Below, piece by piece: positions 24,507-37,061 of a stretch of DNA of 64,000 bases (its first letter is position 1; each line of letters starts with the position of its first letter). The notes under the pieces were generated by a model. The model was not told the origin of the DNA. It did not search any database and saw only the letters and a list, made by a program, of their open reading frames with translations. The DNA is from Pseudocercospora fijiensis CIRAD86 (Eukaryota; Ascomycota; Dothideomycetes; Mycosphaerellales; Mycosphaerellaceae): assembly GCF_000340215.1 (NCBI RefSeq), contig NW_006921549.1, positions 124,001 through 188,000 on the forward strand, in the 5' to 3' direction. A program made the position numbers and the translations under genes.

Positions 24507-26100
24507 AGCTCCGTAGAACTCTACCCTAAGCGCCTTATATAACGTTTAAATACCTTCTACGTCCCGGATCTCGAAGATCTACGCGATTAGATTATACGTT
24601 CGGCTTATAACCCCCTTAGAATAGTATACCCCGGCCGAGCTAAGATACTATCTTAACTCCGGAAGTAGTACTACTAGCCTAATCTATACTAAAATATCGA
24701 CCGATTTGTTAAGAACTACGTAGTATACCGGAGAGCAAAAGTAGATACGCGTAAGCCGCAAGGTACTAAAGACTACTAAAGCCTCTTAAAATTCCTCTAC
24801 GACCTTAGTAGTACATTTTAATAGATTTTATTATAGGCCTCCTAAAAGGATCCGAGTTTAACGGCCTCTAGTTTTAAAATATACTAGTCGTAGTCTGCCG
24901 TATTACTAAACGTAAGAAGGTATTAAATGCCTATAGCCTAATAGCAAAGAATACGGCTTAGGTCTTCTACCGAGCTATATAGAAAGATACGGGCCTACCT
25001 AAATTAATTATATCTAATCGCGGCCCGAATTTCGTTGCCCGTTTCTAGAAGCGCCTCTACGAGCGACTAAAAATCTAAGCGCGCCTTTTAACGGCTTACT
25101 ACCTATAGACTAACGGGCAAACCGAACGGGCTAACGCTTAGATCGAACAAATTATTAGGTACTTCTATAATTACTATTAAAATAACGAGCTAAGATTAAC
25201 GCCTTCTATTAAATTTGCTATTAATAATTACGAATTAGCTACGACTTAGACTACGCCCTTCTACGCTTTGACTAGTATTTAACCCCGAACCGGTATAGAA
25301 CTAGTAGAAATTAAACTAGAGCCTCTAAGAAACGATCCGGAAAGAGACGCCGATACCTTCGCTCTTTAGATAGCCTAGACCTACTAAGAGCTCTAGGACG
25401 AGATAAGATATAGTCTAATATACCTAGGAAGTATACGAGCACTACGCTAATTAGCGTAGATACGCCGCGCTAGACTACTAAGTCGGAGATTACGTTTACC
25501 TCTACTTACGATATATTAGAACTAAACGACGTTTAAAAAAGCTCGACTAGAAAAATCTAGGACCCTTCCGGATTATAAAGAAAATTAGTATATACGTATA
25601 CGAACTAGATCTCTCCGAGAATCTTAATATTTACCTAGTTAAATACATAGTTAACCTAAGAACCGCTAGAGTCTAAGAAATTACGGACCCCGAAGACATT
25701 CTACCGATTCCGGAAGCTACTAAGGCTACCGATTAGACCGAAGACGAGCCGGCGTCTACCTTACGTATAGTAGGGGCAATTATCGGATAGAGCTTCGGTA
25801 ATACAAACTTCGGTAATCTTAACCCTTCTAGACTATAGGGAGAGGTATAGTAGGAGGGGTAATTAGATAAAGATACGACCTAGGAACCTCTACGCTATAT
25901 TATCTTCGCCTACGAAGTAATCGAAGAATTTATATAAGATTATACCGACTATATACTTATAGAAGGAGCCGTCCCGGAATACTTCCTCTAAGAAATATAT
26001 AAATAGAATTTAGAATAAGGTCTCCGTCCCGAACTAGGATAAGAATACTAGTACCTATTATATATAGACCTCCTTTAGCGTCGTAGGAACTCCGCGTAAA
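24507..26100 (+). pseudogene. Element C pol, 3' part: integrase core and C-terminus
   Basis: Continues the integrase cut by D. The core includes a SNRGPNFVARF-like box near 25015 (Asn for the usual Asp of SDRGPNF) and TAYYL.TNGQTERAN-type sequence near 25100, the Gln/Glu part of the active site. A hydrophilic, acidic C-terminal stretch follows to about 26100 (NTNFGNLNPSRL near 25800). RIP stops throughout. No chromodomain was recognised. Confidence 0.78.
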
Positions 26101-26102
26101 AC

Positions 26103-26122
26103 GAGGGAGGGGGGGGAAGGGG
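26103..26122 (+). promoter_or_regulatory. Element C polypurine tract
   Basis: A run of 20 purines (GAGGGAGGGG then GGGGAAGGGG) just before the right LTR at 26127. Confidence 0.8.
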
Positions 26123-26550
26123 CTACTATTATAGTAGCTGCCTAGAAAGCACCGACAAGTCCTATAAGCTAGCCGCTATACTATAAAGTAATGTCGGATT
26201 TGAGTTGCCTTAGTAGTAGGGGCCCCTAGCGAAGTAGGTCGCCTAGTTAGCCGCCTATTTAGCCGTATAACGTAATATCTTAGGGACTCCCGCGGAGGCC
26301 GTATATAGCAAAACAATACGTTATATATTAATATACGAACGACGGGACTATACTAAACTACGCGTACGCGTATATGGACGATAGTAAGCGAGATATATAG
26401 AGTCGTAGGATAGATCCGAGTAGTAGGAAGGAACCGGAAGATAGGGAAAAGCTAGGAGAAACATATTTGCTTAAGAGCGGTTAAACGAGTTCGTATATAC
26501 GCGCCGCGTAAGTTAGCTAGGAGATAAAGGCGCTACGAGATAGCGAATAA

Positions 26551-27536
26551 CGTTACGAAAACTTCTTTTCCGATCGCGACGATCCTATCGATCCTAGCGA
26601 TCCCGAGCGATCCCGAGCGATCCTAAGCTATCCTAGAACGATAAATAGGTAACTTATAAAAGTTAGACTTTTGCCTAATACCAGACTAAAAATGGAACAT
26701 TTTTGTTATATATTACTAAGCCGTAAACCTTATGGATAAAAATATATAAAGGAAAGAAAATCGCTATTCTAGACATTTTGCTTCTAATTTATCTTTTTTT
26801 CTAGTAGGTTTATGGCTTAGTAATATAGTAAAAAGATACTCTATTTTTAGTATATTATTATTAAAAAGTATAAAATTCATGGATTTTCTACGAAACTAAA
26901 GCTAGGGAACAGAGATAAGCAATATGGTATTTTGGCTTTTCTGAGTTATACTGTACTATTTTTAGAAATTTAAAACGTGGAACTTGAAGTTCTGCCTGTT
27001 TATAAGAATATTATAAATTTTCAAGTCTTAGTACCTAGTAGTTGTCTTGTAATCTAGAAAAGAATCTCGAGTGTTTCGAGTGTGCTTTTTTTCAAAGTTC
27101 TGCTTATTAAGCGTCGGCTTTTAAAAGAAACCTTAACGAAATATCGGCTGTATCTAACGAAACCTTAACGAAAAAAATTTATTTATAAAAAGAACCTATA
27201 AAACCGCTAAATTTAACCTCTATAAGTGCGTAATACCCTAAAATACCTCGTTATAGTAGAAGTATACGGTATAGTAGTAGTCGGGCTTTAACTTGTCCTA
27301 TAGCGGGCTAACTTATCCCGCGTCCTTTACGTTCCTTACCCTCGAATTTCGGGATAGGCCGTCCCGAAATTCGCGATCGCGAGGATCCTATCTATAGGAT
27401 CGCAGCCCCGCGATCCCGAGCGATCCTATCCGATAAGATCTTTAACGTACGATCCCGAGGATCCTAAGGATTCTAAGCGATTCTAAGCGATCCTATCGAT
27501 AGGATCGTCGCGATCGGAAAAAAAGTTTTCGTAACG
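26551..27536. mobile_element. Non-autonomous DNA transposon with about 41-bp terminal inverted repeats (986 bp)
   Basis: Left end CGTTACGAAAACTTC..., right end ...GTTTTCGTAACG; the first and last 41 bases are inverted copies with one G/A mismatch. Subterminal GCGATCC/GATCC motifs repeat on both sides (26583-26640 and 27365-27510). No coding frame. The interior (26690-27130) is A+T-rich yet keeps CA and TG (ATGGAACA, TATGGC), unlike the RIP-mutated LTR it sits in, so it is probably young or low-copy. Comparison with the empty site at 12932-13640 suggests a 2-bp AA duplication, which does not identify a superfamily. Confidence 0.85.
26710..26826. repeat. Internal hairpin of the 986-bp element
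   Basis: 26710-26730 (ATATTACTAAGCCGTAAAC..) and 26806-26826 (..GTTTATGGCTTAGTAATAT) are inverted copies of 21 bp with one mismatch, spaced by 75 bp. A transcript could fold into a long hairpin. Its role is unknown. Confidence 0.75.
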
Positions 27537-27852
27537 AAGCGGGATACGCGCGCGCGCGCTTAGTACGTAGAGAAGGACCTAATAGCAGAGGTTTACTAAG
27601 AAGTTAGTAAGTAGGATATATATACTTACGCTTACGCGTCGGACGCGCTAGACGCCTATAGGGCGGGATACTAAGGAAGGGGCTCTCCCTCTAAGGTACC
27701 CTTCTTCCTTTCTTCGTAGTTCGTCTTATATAGATAGTAGCTATATTAATTTAGTATTCCCTTTAGTTTAGTTTAAAGTTTCGTATATATTCTTACTACT
27801 TAGCCTCTAACCCTTATATTACGAACTGCCTTAAAAAAACGCCTCTATTAAA

Positions 27853-27966
27853 ATAGACACTCCCGACGAGTAGATTTAAAATATAAGACTTAACGAAGTA
27901 CCCGATTTTTTAAACTTAGTATAGAATAATATCCCCGCTATACGCGAGTAGCTAGATTACGCCTAT
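27853..27966 (+). pseudogene. Element C2 gag, first 38 codons
   Basis: ATA GAC ACT CCC GAC GAG TAG at 27853, nearly identical to element C gag at 13666. It stops at GCC TAT (27966), where the Helitron is inserted, and resumes at 38868 with ACT ACC GAC CCG. Removing 27967-38867 restores the alignment and the codon phase exactly. Confidence 0.85.
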
Positions 27967-27977
27967 AAAATGTGCTC

Positions 27978-27999
27978 CTAGGCGGCTGCGCGTGCCTAG
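27978..27999. repeat. Helitron 3' terminal hairpin
   Basis: CTAGGC and GCCTAG, 10 bases apart, form a stem about 11 bases inside the left edge of the insertion, which is the 3' end of this minus-strand element. Confidence 0.7.
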
Positions 28000-28002
28000 A
28001 AG

Positions 28003-28026
28003 TGCGAGCGAAGCTCCCGCCTTATA
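28003..28026. repeat. Helitron subterminal inverted repeat, 3' side
   Basis: TGCGAGCGAAGCTCC followed by CGCCTTATA. Its inverted copy is at the right edge, 38846-38867; the two differ by a one- to two-base insertion. Confidence 0.75.
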
Positions 28027-28315
28027 GTAAGCTAATTAGAAGCTACGGTCGTTATCGTATTAATCACTTTTGAAAGATATAGCAAATAGTAGTGTTTTGA
28101 ACGATATAGCTAGTTTGTTAGTAGCCTTAGAACCCGGACAATGCTAAATAGGCTAATTAAGGGCGACAGGCGATAGGCTAGACGTAAGCGCTATCAAAGG
28201 TAGGCCTTTAATAGCGCTCGTCTATCTAATACAATACCTATATATCCGACATCTCTATATCCTAACTGCTACCAAACAAGAACGCCGAAGATAGCACTTC
28301 TACTAGATTTCCCGC

Positions 28316-28392
28316 CGTACCCTCCGCTATATCCTCCGCTACATCCTCCGCTATACCCTCCGCTACATCCTCCGCTATACCCTCCGCCGTAC
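28316..28392 (+). repeat. 12-bp tandem repeat in RepHel C-terminal part
   Basis: About six units of the type CTCCGCTAYATC. Read on the minus strand in the RepHel phase it encodes alternating AEGI and AEDV tetrapeptides, an acidic repeat. Confidence 0.85.
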
Positions 28393-30071
28393 CGCTTAAC
28401 AGATCGTCTGCCGTGTCTATCGATTCGACCCGCTCCCTAGTACGCTACTTATCGACTAGCTCCTAGTAACGCTATACTACCTCCTCTGCGGTATATACTA
28501 GTATACGAGGAAGCTAAACTTCGCTAGTAGGAGCGGTAGGTCGATAGTCGTAGTCGACATCGGTATACAAAGTCGCTAGGTAGTTTAAGCGAGTCTAAGC
28601 AGCCTAATTAGCAAGATTAGATTTAGAACCTGTAATGCGAAGAGGTAACCGATCCTCTATTAGAATACAGAGGTTCTCGAGAGCAATAGGGCTACAAGCG
28701 GAAGCATTAGTCTATCGAGTAGTTTTATCGACCTCTTAGTGTATCTAAGCGTGTTTAGCGGGCTAACCGGCCTCTTTAGCGCTAGGAACGAGTAATAAAA
28801 GGCTAGCAAAAGCAAGGATAAGGCGGACACCGTTGCTACCGATAGCACGAGTGCTATCTATACGGACGTTAGGCTACGAGTTCTATATTTATACAACTGT
28901 AGTACGAGGGTCGATTCTTGCCGTAACTAAGTAGCTATTCGAAGAGTAGATTATATAGACTAGTCGAGAATCGGGGGTAAAGGCGAGAGTACGCAAGGCT
29001 TCGAGAACGTCGTTTGTATTATTCTAGTACTAATAGCAATACTTAGTCGTAGCAGATGCCTACTAGTAAGGATCAATAGGTTAAGCAGTAGCGGTAGTCG
29101 GCTAACTAAACTCTCGAATAATCTTACGAGCAATATTAACTATATTACAAGCAAGACGTTCGTCTAAGCTAGATAGAAAGAGGACGCCGAAAGCGTTAGT
29201 AGGTGTAATCAACTGTACACGATCGTAGTTAAAAGCATGCTCTCGTAGTCGGAGAAGGTCGGTAAGAACTTAATCGCTATACTAAGCGCTAATAAGATCA
29301 TTAGGGTTATAAGGATCCTAGGGGACATAGGCGACTATATTAAAGAAGTCGAGAGATCGGAAGCCGCCGCCCGTAGGCAATTTAATACTACCTAGATTGT
29401 TAAAGGTATAGCGACCCTATCCCTACGTAATCTAGATATAATCGAAAGCGAGGTCGATAAGACGTACTATCTTAGGGCGAGGGTTTCGAGTCTAATAGTC
29501 TTGCTGCTTCTTCGCCTACTAGATACGGCTCTTCGTAGCTTAGAGCTGTTAGTAGTTGAGATACATCTTACGGTAAACCTGCTAGAAGATCTTCTTACTA
29601 TCTAGATCCTTTAAGAAGCGTAACTAGCATAATATCTATAGAGGACGAGCAGTATCGATATGCCTAACCTTACGCCTACTAAATTTCCTAACGAGAGCTA
29701 TACCTATCTCTACTCGAACATAGAGTATAAATAGACGCTCTAAATCCTTATTAGAGGGGCGTACGCTTGATTGCTGACTATTTTGTTGCCCCTGTTCTAT
29801 ATTCAACGATAAAACCGTTAACGTAATAGAGGGAGCGCGTAGACGCTTGCTAGCCGCCCCCTCTCTAACGGCTTACTGTCGAAGAATCTGCTATTGTTCG
29901 CGTTTAGCCTCCTAGATCTAGCGAATAAAGAGGTTGCGCTTAATAGCAGGGTCGGGACCTTAGTAAGGCTGTCGCAGATTGTAATTGCGCTAAGGCTCGA
30001 GATAATGTACTAGACGATATATATAACTAGAGTATAGAGGGAAACCTTTACTCTCTGCCTCCGGCGAACTA

Positions 30072-30146
30072 CGAGGTTGTCCCTAATCTTGTCCCTAATC
30101 TTGTTCCTAATCTTGTTCCTAATCTTGTTCCTAATCTTGTTTCTAC
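30072..30146 (+). repeat. 12-bp tandem repeat in RepHel after the helicase
   Basis: About five to six units of CCTAATCTTGTY. On the minus strand, in the RepHel phase, it reads a Q-D-stop repeat, probably QDW(E/G) before RIP turned TGG into TAG. Confidence 0.85.
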
Positions 30147-33100
30147 TCTAGCAATAGCACTTTAGATAGAATACGCTAGAAATCGTCGTCTTCGGGCTAT
30201 TAGTTATTGCTATCGTCCCGGTGCTTATTACGCTATCTAAGTGCGCCGAGAAGGCTATCTAAGAAGGTAGACAATAGTCCGCTAAAGTTAAAGCCGCGAG
30301 ATAATAGCACCGGAGATATAGGAGGTTCTAGAAGAAACTGTCCCTATCGCCGACGCTTATTAGCAATCCTTATGCGTGCGACGTTCGTCTTTCCTAGGTC
30401 GCGGATTCTCTAGAAGTCGAAAGCGTCCTCGATTATCAAGCCTATATAGGACTTAACTCGAGAGAAAGCAATATAGGTTAGACCGGTAGAGAAGTCCTTT
30501 AGGCTAAGTTTGATAACCACTTTATTAAGAGTAATACCCTGCGCCTTGTAAACAGTTAACGTATAAGAGACTGTAAGCGGAAATTGCTTACGCTAGTTAT
30601 CTCGGCCGTCTACGTTGCGGCGGATACGGAAGATTAGAACGATCTTACGACTAGCAACTTCGAACAGAGCAGGGGCGTCGGGCTTGAGATCTTCAAAGGC
30701 TACTAAAAGGCAGAGAGGTGGCACCTAGCGTAGATTCTTGTCGCGGGCAGACTTAGGCTAGAGGATATTATAAAGAATACCCTAACGCCCGTTAACTAAG
30801 CTAAATTCAGTCTAGAGGTTGGTTAGAAGTATTAGTTTATATCTAATTGAGACCTTTAGGAGAGGATCTAGATTGTAGACACTCTTACTATCGACAGTCG
30901 CAGTTTCGGCTCGGTTATAGTTAGTATAAATTGGAAGTACTAGGTTCCCGATATCGCGAAGGCGCTAGTAATTGAGCTAGTTAATATTAGCGTTCGTAAA
31001 GTAGATACGTATAGCATTATCGAAGTCCTTTATACGTACTATAATATCCGGATGTAATATATGTCGCTTTATTAAGGTCTGCTAATGTGCGAGATATACA
31101 TTGCTAGTCCGTAGGGCCTTAAGGGCGTCTCGGAAAGCAATCTGCTCTATACTATCTCCCTGCTGTCGCATGTTCGCCTTTAGTAGCAGGGATTTGCTAA
31201 AGCAATAGTACATTAACTGACCGGATATCTCTTCGGCGGTCTTCGGTATAGTATAGAAGAGCGGCTTCTTAAAAACCGGCGTAAGCTAGTAGAAGTTACT
31301 AAAAATAATAATGTTTATGCCGCCGTATAGCAAATTGCGATCTATATAGCATTGTCGTAGGCGCTAGTTAAGCATATACAGAAGCTATTAACTAACTATA
31401 GATTTCTTATTAATAATAATATATTGCATATTTCTAATAAGGTTTTCTATAAAGGTCAAACAGGTACCGGCCAACTTAGTAAAGGTCTTTCTAATAGGGA
31501 GTTTGAAAGCAGAATATAGAGTTTAGCCGTCGATGTTAGTAGCCGCCGTGCCTATAGGTGCAAGACGGATAACTAGATTGGCAGGATAGTTGGATGCTTT
31601 TGCAAGGCTCTATAAGCGTATACAAAGCATTTCAATTATAAAGGACTTGCTAGTACCGCCTACGCTATCAACATTAAGTAGCAACTGCGGCGGTAGATTC
31701 TTGCTAATAGTACGGTAATCTAAGATAGTCTAGAAGTAGTCGACAACTTGATCGAATCCTTAGCGCTAGTATCGGTTAAGCTTCTGAAACTGTATAGTAC
31801 TCTAGGACTGTACGTCTAGATCGACGACACCGTAGGCCTGCTTCTACGCTTGCTACTAGTCTTACGTAGGATCGTAGATGTTAGGGTACTTAGATAAGTA
31901 CTTGCCTATACGAGGCTCCTAGTAGGCGGCCCGATCGATATTACGGTCGCTAAGATTGTTTAGGTCTTCATCGCGTACTCTAGGATATAGAGAAGGCCTA
32001 TATAGAGCGTCGAAGTTGGCTAACTTACCTAAGTTTTGTATTTCCGGATCAATAAAGGGATTACTGTCCTTACGCGGTAGATCTTAGAGGTAGTCGTTTA
32101 GATAAAGGCTTCTATCTGCATTAACGTGGTAGTCTTAACAGTACTAGAAAGCCGCTTACTATAAGGTAAACTAGACGTCGGGGTCGTCTGGAAAATAATA
32201 TAGGGTCTCCGGTAAGTATTCTAGAAGGTGACGAAATAGGTAATGCATCTAGATCTTTATTCGAAGATATTCTTCGTACCGCGGCTTATTCGGTATAGAC
32301 GGGTAGCGAGGAAAGTAATTAATTAATCGTCGATCCTTGTTAAGATTTCGGAGTCGTACTAGGGGGCTATAGCGCTACAAATTCCAATTAGAGAGATAAC
32401 TAAACAAGCTAACTTCCTCTGCATCCTTAGGTCGATCTAGGTATTTCTAGATAAGTGTTCGACTAGGCGCCCGACGCCTAGAAGAGTCGTTACTATTATT
32501 ACCGGCAATATCTCTAGCGATTTTAGTAGGGTCTAGATTGTCGTTATCTGCTAGCACATTAATAGGAGCGCTCTATTCGTTTAGAGGACGACAGTCAAGG
32601 GTAATAACAGTGCGACTGCCTTTCTACAATAGAATGTGTAGGTTTAAATAGGCGACTTCCTAAGCTAGCTAGTTACGCTCCGTAATTAAGATGTTCAATA
32701 GCTTAGCTACGATTGAAAGTAGGGGCTTATTATAGTTGATAAGAGGCAATAGCCCCTTTATAATGTCATTATACGACCGGCTCTTAACTTCTATCTTGCT
32801 ATAGTACTTAAGGATATATTACATAACGGCATAGATTGTCGTATAGGGCGTAATGTCGCAATTAGCCCTCTAGGCTATAGACTCAAGTCGATTAAAGTAG
32901 TTAAGGAACGAGTCGTTATATACAGCAGTAAAGCCGAGATAGCGGTTGTTGTGCTCGTAATTCACCTCTGCTTCCTCGCGGTGATTTCTCGGAAAGTAGA
33001 AACGACAATATAAGTCTCCGTCTAGGTCGTCCTTACGCTTCGCCTAGTAGTAGTTACTATAGATATAGCGTTAGACTCGATTGACGATATCTGCTAAATC

Positions 33101-36100
33101 TTCCTATATGCTATTAAGCTCTTCGGTACTAGATTGGATTGTAGCACCTTGTCCGAGGTCTCTACTAGGTTTAGGATTTAACGTAGTAATATAGACTCCC
33201 TACTAGTTCGTAAAGGCTGTACGTCCTTTAGGAGTATCGATAGTATACTTTAGAAGGTCGCACTAAAGGAAGAAGTGGATATAATAGCTACTACGACTCT
33301 GCTATTTATATCGATACTAGTAATCGATAACATTAAACTTCGGCTTAAGTACCTTATCGAGAAGGGCCTAGAATCGACGACTAATATAGTAATTAGTAAT
33401 GTAAGGATGCTTTCGGAGATTGTCGCGCGCTATCTTTACCCGCTAATGTAGCGGTAGCTTCTTCTACTGCTCGTACCCTAGTATAAGCCGAGCGAGTAAG
33501 TCCTACTATAGGTCGGCAGCGCTTACTATATAGAACAGGTTAGGCTTGCCTAATGCTCGTACGTATGTTTCGAGGTTAATACGGCGTCTATTCTAGTATA
33601 GGCGGGTGCCTCGGATCTAACTACTAACTCGGACAATGCTGTTAATTAAGCGCTAGGCATCCGGGTTACGCTAGTCTGCGGAAAGTGCAGCTTCGATAGT
33701 ATCGGTAGTAACCTCTGTCCTATCCGTCTAGAATTTATTAGCAAAGAAGGCCGCGGCGTTTAACATATAATGCCGTATACCTTTATTGAATACAAAGTAC
33801 GGCTAACGCTCGTAAGATGCAAATCGCCTATCTACGTATCGCATATAGTGCTTAATAGCTTGTTACTATAAGACACTACGAGGTCGAGTTTAGTTAGGAT
33901 CTCCCTTGCCCTATAGCAACAAAGTAGGGAATACTATAGCCATTAATAGATATAACCGGTCTAGCTCATTAATAGGGATCCTATTATAATCTGGTTAAGT
34001 AATATGAGATAGCTACGGTAGCTGCTAAGGACTAAGAGGAGCGTTCGATAGACTAGCGACATTGTTACTAGCTCGGCGGCTCCGAAGTCGATCGCGTAGT
34101 TAATTAAGAGCACGGTATTGCGGGTAGAGATTCGGTATAGCTGCATATTTATGCCTAAGGTCCTCATCCGAGTCGGGCTTACCTGCTGCTTGTATAGGAC
34201 TACGGTTAATACGAGAGGGACTAGCAACGATAGGAGCTAGTAGAGCTAGCGGAGCTATACGGGCGGCAGGCGATATAGGAAGTATTAAACGCGCGGCTTT
34301 CTAAATAGGAAGCACTAGCATCTAAATGTATAACAGGCAACTCGCCTTATTTAATAGCGCCGGATTGTGCTAGTTAACAGGAACTAGAATTCCTAATATA
34401 GTATAGGAGAACTAGTCCCGAGTCGTCTTATAGTCTCTAGCAATATACTACTTAAGCTTAGTATAGTAGTTTAGATCAACAATGCCGTATGCGCACTATA
34501 CGCATTAGTGCTATATTCGTGAATTGTTAGCTAGGTTTGTATTAAACTACGAACGCTACTAAACACTGCGAGGAAAGCCGTACTCTAAGCAGTAAAACCA
34601 CTTAGGAGGGACGGCATTACGCTCGTAGATTGTGATGCCTTAAACTCGAGTGCGTTCTTGCTATAGTACCGACGGCTAATCCTCTTTGTCGTCCTTGTAG
34701 TTTTTATCGGCTTTGTCCTGTTCGTACCGACCTTTATTATACTCCGTAGATTCTAGCTAATACTCGATAGAGTCGTCTTTAGGAAGCTGTAATAGTGCTT
34801 CTTAGTCTACAAGGATGTCGCGATAGTACTTGTTATTACGCTTAAGCTAGTCTAGGGCGCTAATAACCCTACTACGACGGATACGAAAGTCTTTACGAAA
34901 CTGGCGGCGCTTACGCTCCTAGTCTTCCTACTGCTTTACCTACTTACTAACCTGCGCGTCGATATCTTCTTCTTAGCTCTATACATTCTATTCCTTCTAA
35001 CGGGGACGTAGAACTACGAGGTCGAGCTCTTAAGGAATTCGTAGCAACTTAGTATAGACCGTAATAACGTCTTTTAGGAAGTTGCAAATATAGCTACGGT
35101 ATTGATACTGCTAACTACGAACACAGAAAACAGACATCTGTATATAGACTCGAGTAATGAGGAGTTCTTTAGCGGTAGAAAGACTAGCCAGCTCGTCTAG
35201 AATGCGTCCTAGATCTATATTGTTCCCTTTACTAAACAGGAATAGGTCGCTAGGTTCTATCTTAGACTGCGCGTCTCGATTTACGCATCGACTATAGATG
35301 CCTTTATTCTTCTAGACATTTATACTAAACCACTTCTTATTACAGCGCTCGCAAGTTTCTAAGACGTCGGCGTCTATCGTAGAACAGAAGTTATATAGTA
35401 GATCCTAGTCTATTAGATTAAGAGCTAGTGTATACGACTATTTATTAAGAGCGACTAGTGTAGGCTCTCGATAGGCAAGAAAGCGCGTACGGCGATCGTA
35501 TTAAATGCGGGCTTGCGGTGCTATAGTACGGCGAGGAATTGATCCTAGTATAGATAGTTAATACTAAGAACTTAGCGACATAAAGACGTCGCTGTCCTGC
35601 GTCGCGGAAGGTGTATATCTAGATAGGTCCTCTATTCTAGGAGCATAACCTTCACTACGGCGAGGAGTAGGCGTACTAACTCTAGCTAAGCTGTTTTGCA
35701 ACCTAGGAAAGTGCTAAATATAGGACTCGCGGAGTTTAGGTAGGTTAAAGCGCTAGAAACTAAATCGGTTGCTATTATACTTGCCGAGAATATACTACTT
35801 GTTTTTATAGATAGGTTCCTCGCCGATAGTACTACGATCGTAGTACTAGCAGTAGTCGTCCTCGATACCGCTCTAATCTTGTTACGGCCGAGGTTCCGCG
35901 CACTCGATATAGATAAAGAAAGGCGGTATACTAGGGGATTGTAAGGCGGTGTTAGGGGTAATCTGCTAAGATCCTCTAGGCGTTAAGCGCTAAAGAGCTA
36001 GCGACGGTACTAGCACTAGTTACTAAGGGGCCGGCTAAGCCTATTCTAGAGGCGCTATATAATCGTCGACTTTATCTTCGTGCTATAACTAGTAACGCGC

Positions 36101-37061
36101 TTAACGACTAGCTCTAGTATATTTATGCTGCTACGCTTAGGTATCGGGGCTTAGCTAACTTAAAGAATAGTATAGGCGTAGCGGAGGTAGAGGCATCGTA
36201 CTAAGACCGGTATTAGAAGTAGATACTAGGTTTCGATATCGTAGAGCAACAGTCGTAGGGCTAGCTAATCCTAACGCAGCGGCAGTGCGCTTATTATTCT
36301 TCGCAATCTCCTATTCTCTAATAGTATTCTAAGAGACGGTTATTCTACGGCAAAGGGCATATCGCATTACTAGTAGCCCGCCCTTCTTCTTCTAATTAAG
36401 AAATTGATGAATGTCCTTAATCTAGGAGCAACTATCGCACTTCTTCGTATACGGCTACTTACGATCGGAAGGGAAAGGCGTATACGTTAACATTGCGGAC
36501 GCAATTGTCGCTACTTCGCCTGTCGCTACTCCGCCTATCGGTAGAGCGCTTAGTACTAGTCGAGGCTAGTACGATAGAGGTATATCGGGGTTATTACGAG
36601 GCGGCGGTATAGTGTAGGTTTAGGCGCGCGAGCGTAAAGTCTCGTATATTACGTATAGTGTAGGTATCGGTAGATTCTAATCTTAATAGACGGCGGTTGT
36701 CTACCGGATAGCGAAGTAAACAGAAAGGAGTAGGAAGGAGGGAGGAGGAAGTAGGGACTGTAGGGGGTACGTATAGGTAGAGGTCGGGGTACGGGTACGG
36801 GTCCGTATATATATGTATGTAACTATGTAGATATATAGGAATCGGAAGGAAGAAGGCAGTTAAAGGAAAGAAGAAGTTAGGAGTAGAAGGGACGATAACG
36901 TAGGAACCTGCTAGTAAACAGGACTATCTATATAGCTACTACTCGTACTGTTACTCGCACTAGTACTAGCACTAGTACTAACACTGTTTCGTTCCCCTAT
37001 ATACGATTCCGCTCGGCAAATATCGTTAGTATACCGCAACTGCAACCAACCTTAAGCTTAT

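Larger units (their letters stand above)
26127..27840 (+). repeat. Shared LTR between elements C and C2, split by a DNA element
   Basis: 26127-26550 and 27537-27840 together match the 5' LTR at 12932. It acts as 3' LTR of C (polypurine tract before it) and 5' LTR of C2 (gag start at 27853 after it). The 986-bp insert lies in ...GCGAATAA / AAGCGGG..., where the other LTR reads GCGGATAAGCGGG. Confidence 0.82.
12932..27852 (+). mobile_element. Element C: Ty3/gypsy retrotransposon carrying nested insertions
   Basis: Long LTRs of about 0.7 kb flank gag and pol in gypsy order (protease, RT, RNase H, integrase) on the plus strand. Its integrase is split by chromovirus D (17373-24501) and its right LTR (from 26127) by a DNA element (26551-27536). 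The right LTR runs straight into the gag of a second copy (C2), so C and C2 form a tandem LTR-internal-LTR-internal array. LTR ends inside the element are uncertain because homology continues from LTR into gag on both sides. Confidence 0.85.
28064..36493 (-). pseudogene. Helitron Rep-helicase (RepHel), about 2,809 codons, RIP-inactivated
   Basis: A single codon phase runs from ATG at 36493 to TGA at 28066-28064. N-terminus: Cys-rich KKCDSC. Rep: ALFP-type region near 33900, AADL.W and PKFNVIDYWYR boxes, HUH motif at residues 1070-1073 (33286) now YYIH for HHIH, CRFYFPR near 32990, and LKYYSK at residue ~1229 (32806) in the place of the catalytic Tyr. Helicase: Walker A GGTSKS at 1612 (31660), Gly changed to Ser, and motif VI VYKAQGITLNK at about 1982 (30547). 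All these are in phase with the ATG. About 800 further codons, including two 12-bp repeat blocks in phase, form a C-terminal part I cannot assign. Hidden true stops among the TAG/TAA codons are possible. Confidence 0.85.

Noticed and set aside
27967..27990. Canonical Helitron ends (5' TC, 3' CTRR between A and T)
   Set aside because: The exact insertion edges from comparison with element C do not have these bases; the asymmetric inverted repeat fits better.
28660..28848. Minus-strand frame of 62 codons, hydrophobic
   Set aside because: Out of phase with the RepHel C-terminal part; probably a shadow.
33961..34227. Minus-strand frame of 88 codons in the Helitron
   Set aside because: Wrong phase relative to the RepHel frame, which reads through the Rep region in another phase.
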